From Methanobacteriota archaeon (GTDB lineage Archaea; Methanobacteriota; Methanobacteria; Methanobacteriales; Methanobacteriaceae), in the NCBI GenBank assembly GCA_023436175.1, contig JAEZKE010000093.1:1-7198 (forward strand): a stretch of 7,198 nucleotides of DNA, read 5' to 3'. Below, piece by piece: positions 5,702 through 7,198 of this stretch. Under the pieces are notes generated by a model that was given only the letters and a program-made list of their open reading frames with translations, made no database searches and was not told where the DNA came from. The stretch's first letter is position 1. Each line of letters opens with the position of its first letter. The position numbers and the translations under genes were made by a program.

Positions 5702-6013
5702 TTGGATCCTGTATATGAAAAAGTTAAGTCATTCATAGAAGACAATGGCGATCAATATTACCTCTGTGAGATAGAAGATATTTTAGGAGTAGATGAAGAA
5801 ACACTTTTGGAAATACTGCAGCAGCTTAAAAATGATAATATAGTAACTGAGGAGCATTTTTTTGAAACAGGCTGTGTAAACAACAGAATATGTACTGATT
5901 GTTTTGAACCGATGGAACATGAAGATACAGAGCTTAAAGAGACTCCTGAAGGAGATATTCAATATATTCATATTTACAGGTGCCATAAATGTTTTAAAAA
6001 AGAGTACTACTAA
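5702..6013 (+). CDS. Probable winged-helix protein with a C-terminal zinc ribbon (TTG start)
   Basis: 103 residues from TTG at 5702. The N-terminal half (about 1-52) reads as a small helical domain resembling a winged helix: YLCEIEDILGVDEETLLEIL, then QQLKNDNIVTEEHFF, the pattern of a recognition helix followed by a wing. The C-terminal half carries two CxxC pairs, C64-C67 (CTDC) and C94-C97 (CHKC), separated by 26 residues, with an extra C58. This is the layout of a zinc ribbon. Together these suggest a DNA-binding or transcription-related protein, but no named family is recognised. It is the last gene of the DUF371 operon, directly coupled to the 26-residue peptide. A T-rich run follows at about 6025-6032. 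The family-level call is tentative; the gene itself is well supported. Confidence 0.82.
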   Translation: MDPVYEKVKSFIEDNGDQYYLCEIEDILGVDEETLLEILQQLKNDNIVTEEHFFETGCVNNRICTDCFEPMEHEDTELKETPEGDIQYIHIYRCHKCFKKEYY

Positions 6014-6169
6014 TTTAGGCATGTTATATTTTTAAATTTTGAAAATAAAACCTAATTTAAATTTATTTTTAGTTATACAGATTAATATCTGTTTAAAAAG
6101 TTCTTTAGAAATTTAATGGAAAATTATAATTTTATAAATTTTAATTAGAAAAAATTGCTTAAAATTTCA
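6014..6169. terminator. Convergent intergenic region with T-runs on both strands
   Basis: It separates the end of the plus-strand operon from the 3' end of the tRNA gene. On the plus strand, ATATTTTTAAATTTTG follows about 14 bases after the stop at 6013. On the minus strand, CAATTTTTTC (about 6149-6158) lies just past the tRNA. Both are plausible archaeal U-rich terminators. A perfect AT-only palindrome, aaaattataatttt, lies at 6120-6133. Confidence 0.4.
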
Positions 6170-6254
<85 letters not shown>

Positions 6255-6308
6255 TGTTCAATGTTTACAAGAGCAACATGAGAACATATCATCTTATTTA
6301 TCTTTCAC

Positions 6309-6316
6309 TATATAAA
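6309..6316 (-). promoter_or_regulatory. Box A (TATA) promoter of the tRNA-Leu gene
   Basis: The minus strand reads TTTATATA, the classical methanogen box A, with purine-rich GGAAACA just upstream as a possible BRE. Transcription would start near 6288, about 35 bases before the mature tRNA 5' end. This lets the tRNA be transcribed independently of the membrane-protein gene upstream. Confidence 0.6.
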
Positions 6317-6340
6317 TGTTTCCATTCTACGTTGCTAATT

Positions 6341-7198
6341 TTATCTTATTTTGTATATTTTCAAACCTTTTATGGTGCCGTGGGTTATTTCTTTGTATTT
6401 TTTTAATAAATCCTTGTTGGTATTTGAATTTCCCCAGAAAAAATAGTAATCGATATTATATTCCTTAAAACTTTTTTCTAATTCAACATCACTCATAGGC
6501 CGCTTTGTAATTCTGTTGGTTGCTCTTCCATAATAATGGGCATTCAAATAATATGCTATATTTAATGAATCTCTATATTTATCGTTGGATGCTATATTTC
6601 CGTGTACATTATACCTGCTGATTGAATTGCTTATGGCATAATACTCCTGTCCTGTATCTCTGTTATTAATTAGGGAACTTACAGGAACTACAATTAACGA
6701 TATTGTAAATAATAGTAGAAGTAAAGATATTCCCCATTTATTTAAAAAACCTGTTTTAAATAGTAAGTTCAGGAGATAGCCGCCCATCAGTATTATTAGG
6801 ATATATATAATAAAGAAATATCTAAATTCCACGAAAATAAAAAAATAACCTGCACAAAATAATATTACAGTTAAAACTGGATAAATTTTTTCTCCATCAC
6901 TTAAAATCAATTTACGTGGCGACTTAAAGAGAAAAGACAGGTAAATAATAAGAATTATCATAGAAAAATATGTAAACTGCTCCAAATATCCAGTTAATTT
7001 TAAAAAGTTGTTTGCCAATAAATTAAGTGAGTAAATAAATGATTTCCATGAACTCAAGGGATTCCACCATTTCATTTTAAAATAGGACGGATCTTCCCAT
7101 GCACTAATTGATTTATCATTAGGGGGTTTCATGAACCCATTCCAGATGGGACTGCCATACTGAAGTGGGCCAGATTCTTCAAAATTGTACTTTCCAGA
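6341..7198 (-). CDS. C-terminal part of a large multi-helix membrane protein, GT-C/ArnT-like
   Basis: The frame is open to the right edge: 22 further codons precede the internal ATG at 7132, so the true start lies outside the window. The visible 285 residues are the C-terminal portion. Counted from that ATG, membrane segments lie at about 52-69, 84-101, 105-125 and 133-153, followed by a soluble domain of about 110 residues ending GLKIYKIR. The loop at E102-x-R104-Y105, just before a helix (FRYFFIIYILIILMGGYLL), and the final soluble domain resemble dolichyl-phosphate-mannose-type or ArnT-like glycosyltransferases (GT-C fold). Such proteins move sugars from lipid carriers onto protein or lipid at the membrane. 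The catalytic first loop would be N-terminal and is not in view, so the assignment is tentative. It stops 87 bases before the tRNA-Leu. Confidence 0.72.
   Translation of the reverse strand, partial: SGKYNFEESGPLQYGSPIWNGFMKPPNDKSISAWEDPSYFKMKWWNPLSSWKSFIYSLNLLANNFLKLTGYLEQFTYFSMIILIIYLSFLFKSPRKLILSDGEKIYPVLTVILFCAGYFFIFVEFRYFFIIYILIILMGGYLLNLLFKTGFLNKWGISLLLLLFTISLIVVPVSSLINNRDTGQEYYAISNSISRYNVHGNIASNDKYRDSLNIAYYLNAHYYGRATNRITKRPMSDVELEKSFKEYNIDYYFFWGNSNTNKDLLKKYKEITHGTIKGLKIYKIR

Noticed and set aside
5783..6022. Minus-strand frame of 79 codons
   Set aside because: Antisense shadow of the zinc-ribbon gene, with no ribosome site.
6120..6133. Perfect palindrome aaaattataatttt
   Set aside because: Composed only of A and T in an AT-rich spacer, so likely chance; at most part of the convergent terminator region.

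Overview
The window looks like chromosomal DNA from a strongly AT-rich methanogenic archaeon, most likely order Methanobacteriales (Methanobacterium-like). The reasons are an archaeal-type methionine aminopeptidase, a DUF371 (COG2090) protein, a DUF123-type GIY-YIG protein, archaeal TATA (box A) elements, Shine-Dalgarno (SD) sequences of the form GGTGAT, and a tRNA-Leu gene without an encoded CCA end. The genus is an inference.

Layout. Positions 1-625 (minus) hold a DJ-1/PfpI-family gene whose last codons run off the left edge. Positions 778-1683 (minus) encode methionine aminopeptidase. A gene-poor AT-rich stretch follows (about 1684-2635), holding an orphan palindrome but no supportable gene. 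A small two-helix membrane protein (2650-2865, plus) appears to start at an ATT codon; it converges on a GIY-YIG/DUF123 gene (2862-3284, minus), and the two stop codons overlap in a TTAA. Then come three minus-strand genes of unknown function: a basic helical protein (3368-3769), a 63-residue protein (4018-4209) and a four-helix membrane protein (4556-5029).

On the plus strand, 5192-6013 is a compact operon: DUF371, a 26-residue single-helix peptide (5616-5696) and a protein with two CxxC pairs and a probable N-terminal winged helix (5702-6013, TTG start). The stop codon of the peptide lies inside the SD of the next gene. A tRNA-Leu(GAG) gene (6170-6253, minus) has its own box A promoter. The right edge holds the C-terminal part of a large multi-helix GT-C/ArnT-like membrane protein (6341 to beyond 7198, minus).

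The genes do not form one obvious pathway. The parts that stand out are the tightly coupled DUF371/micro-peptide/zinc-ribbon operon, the probable AUU-initiated membrane protein, two genes that lack an SD and look leaderless, and the long non-coding stretch. No CRISPR array, insertion sequence or integrase is visible.
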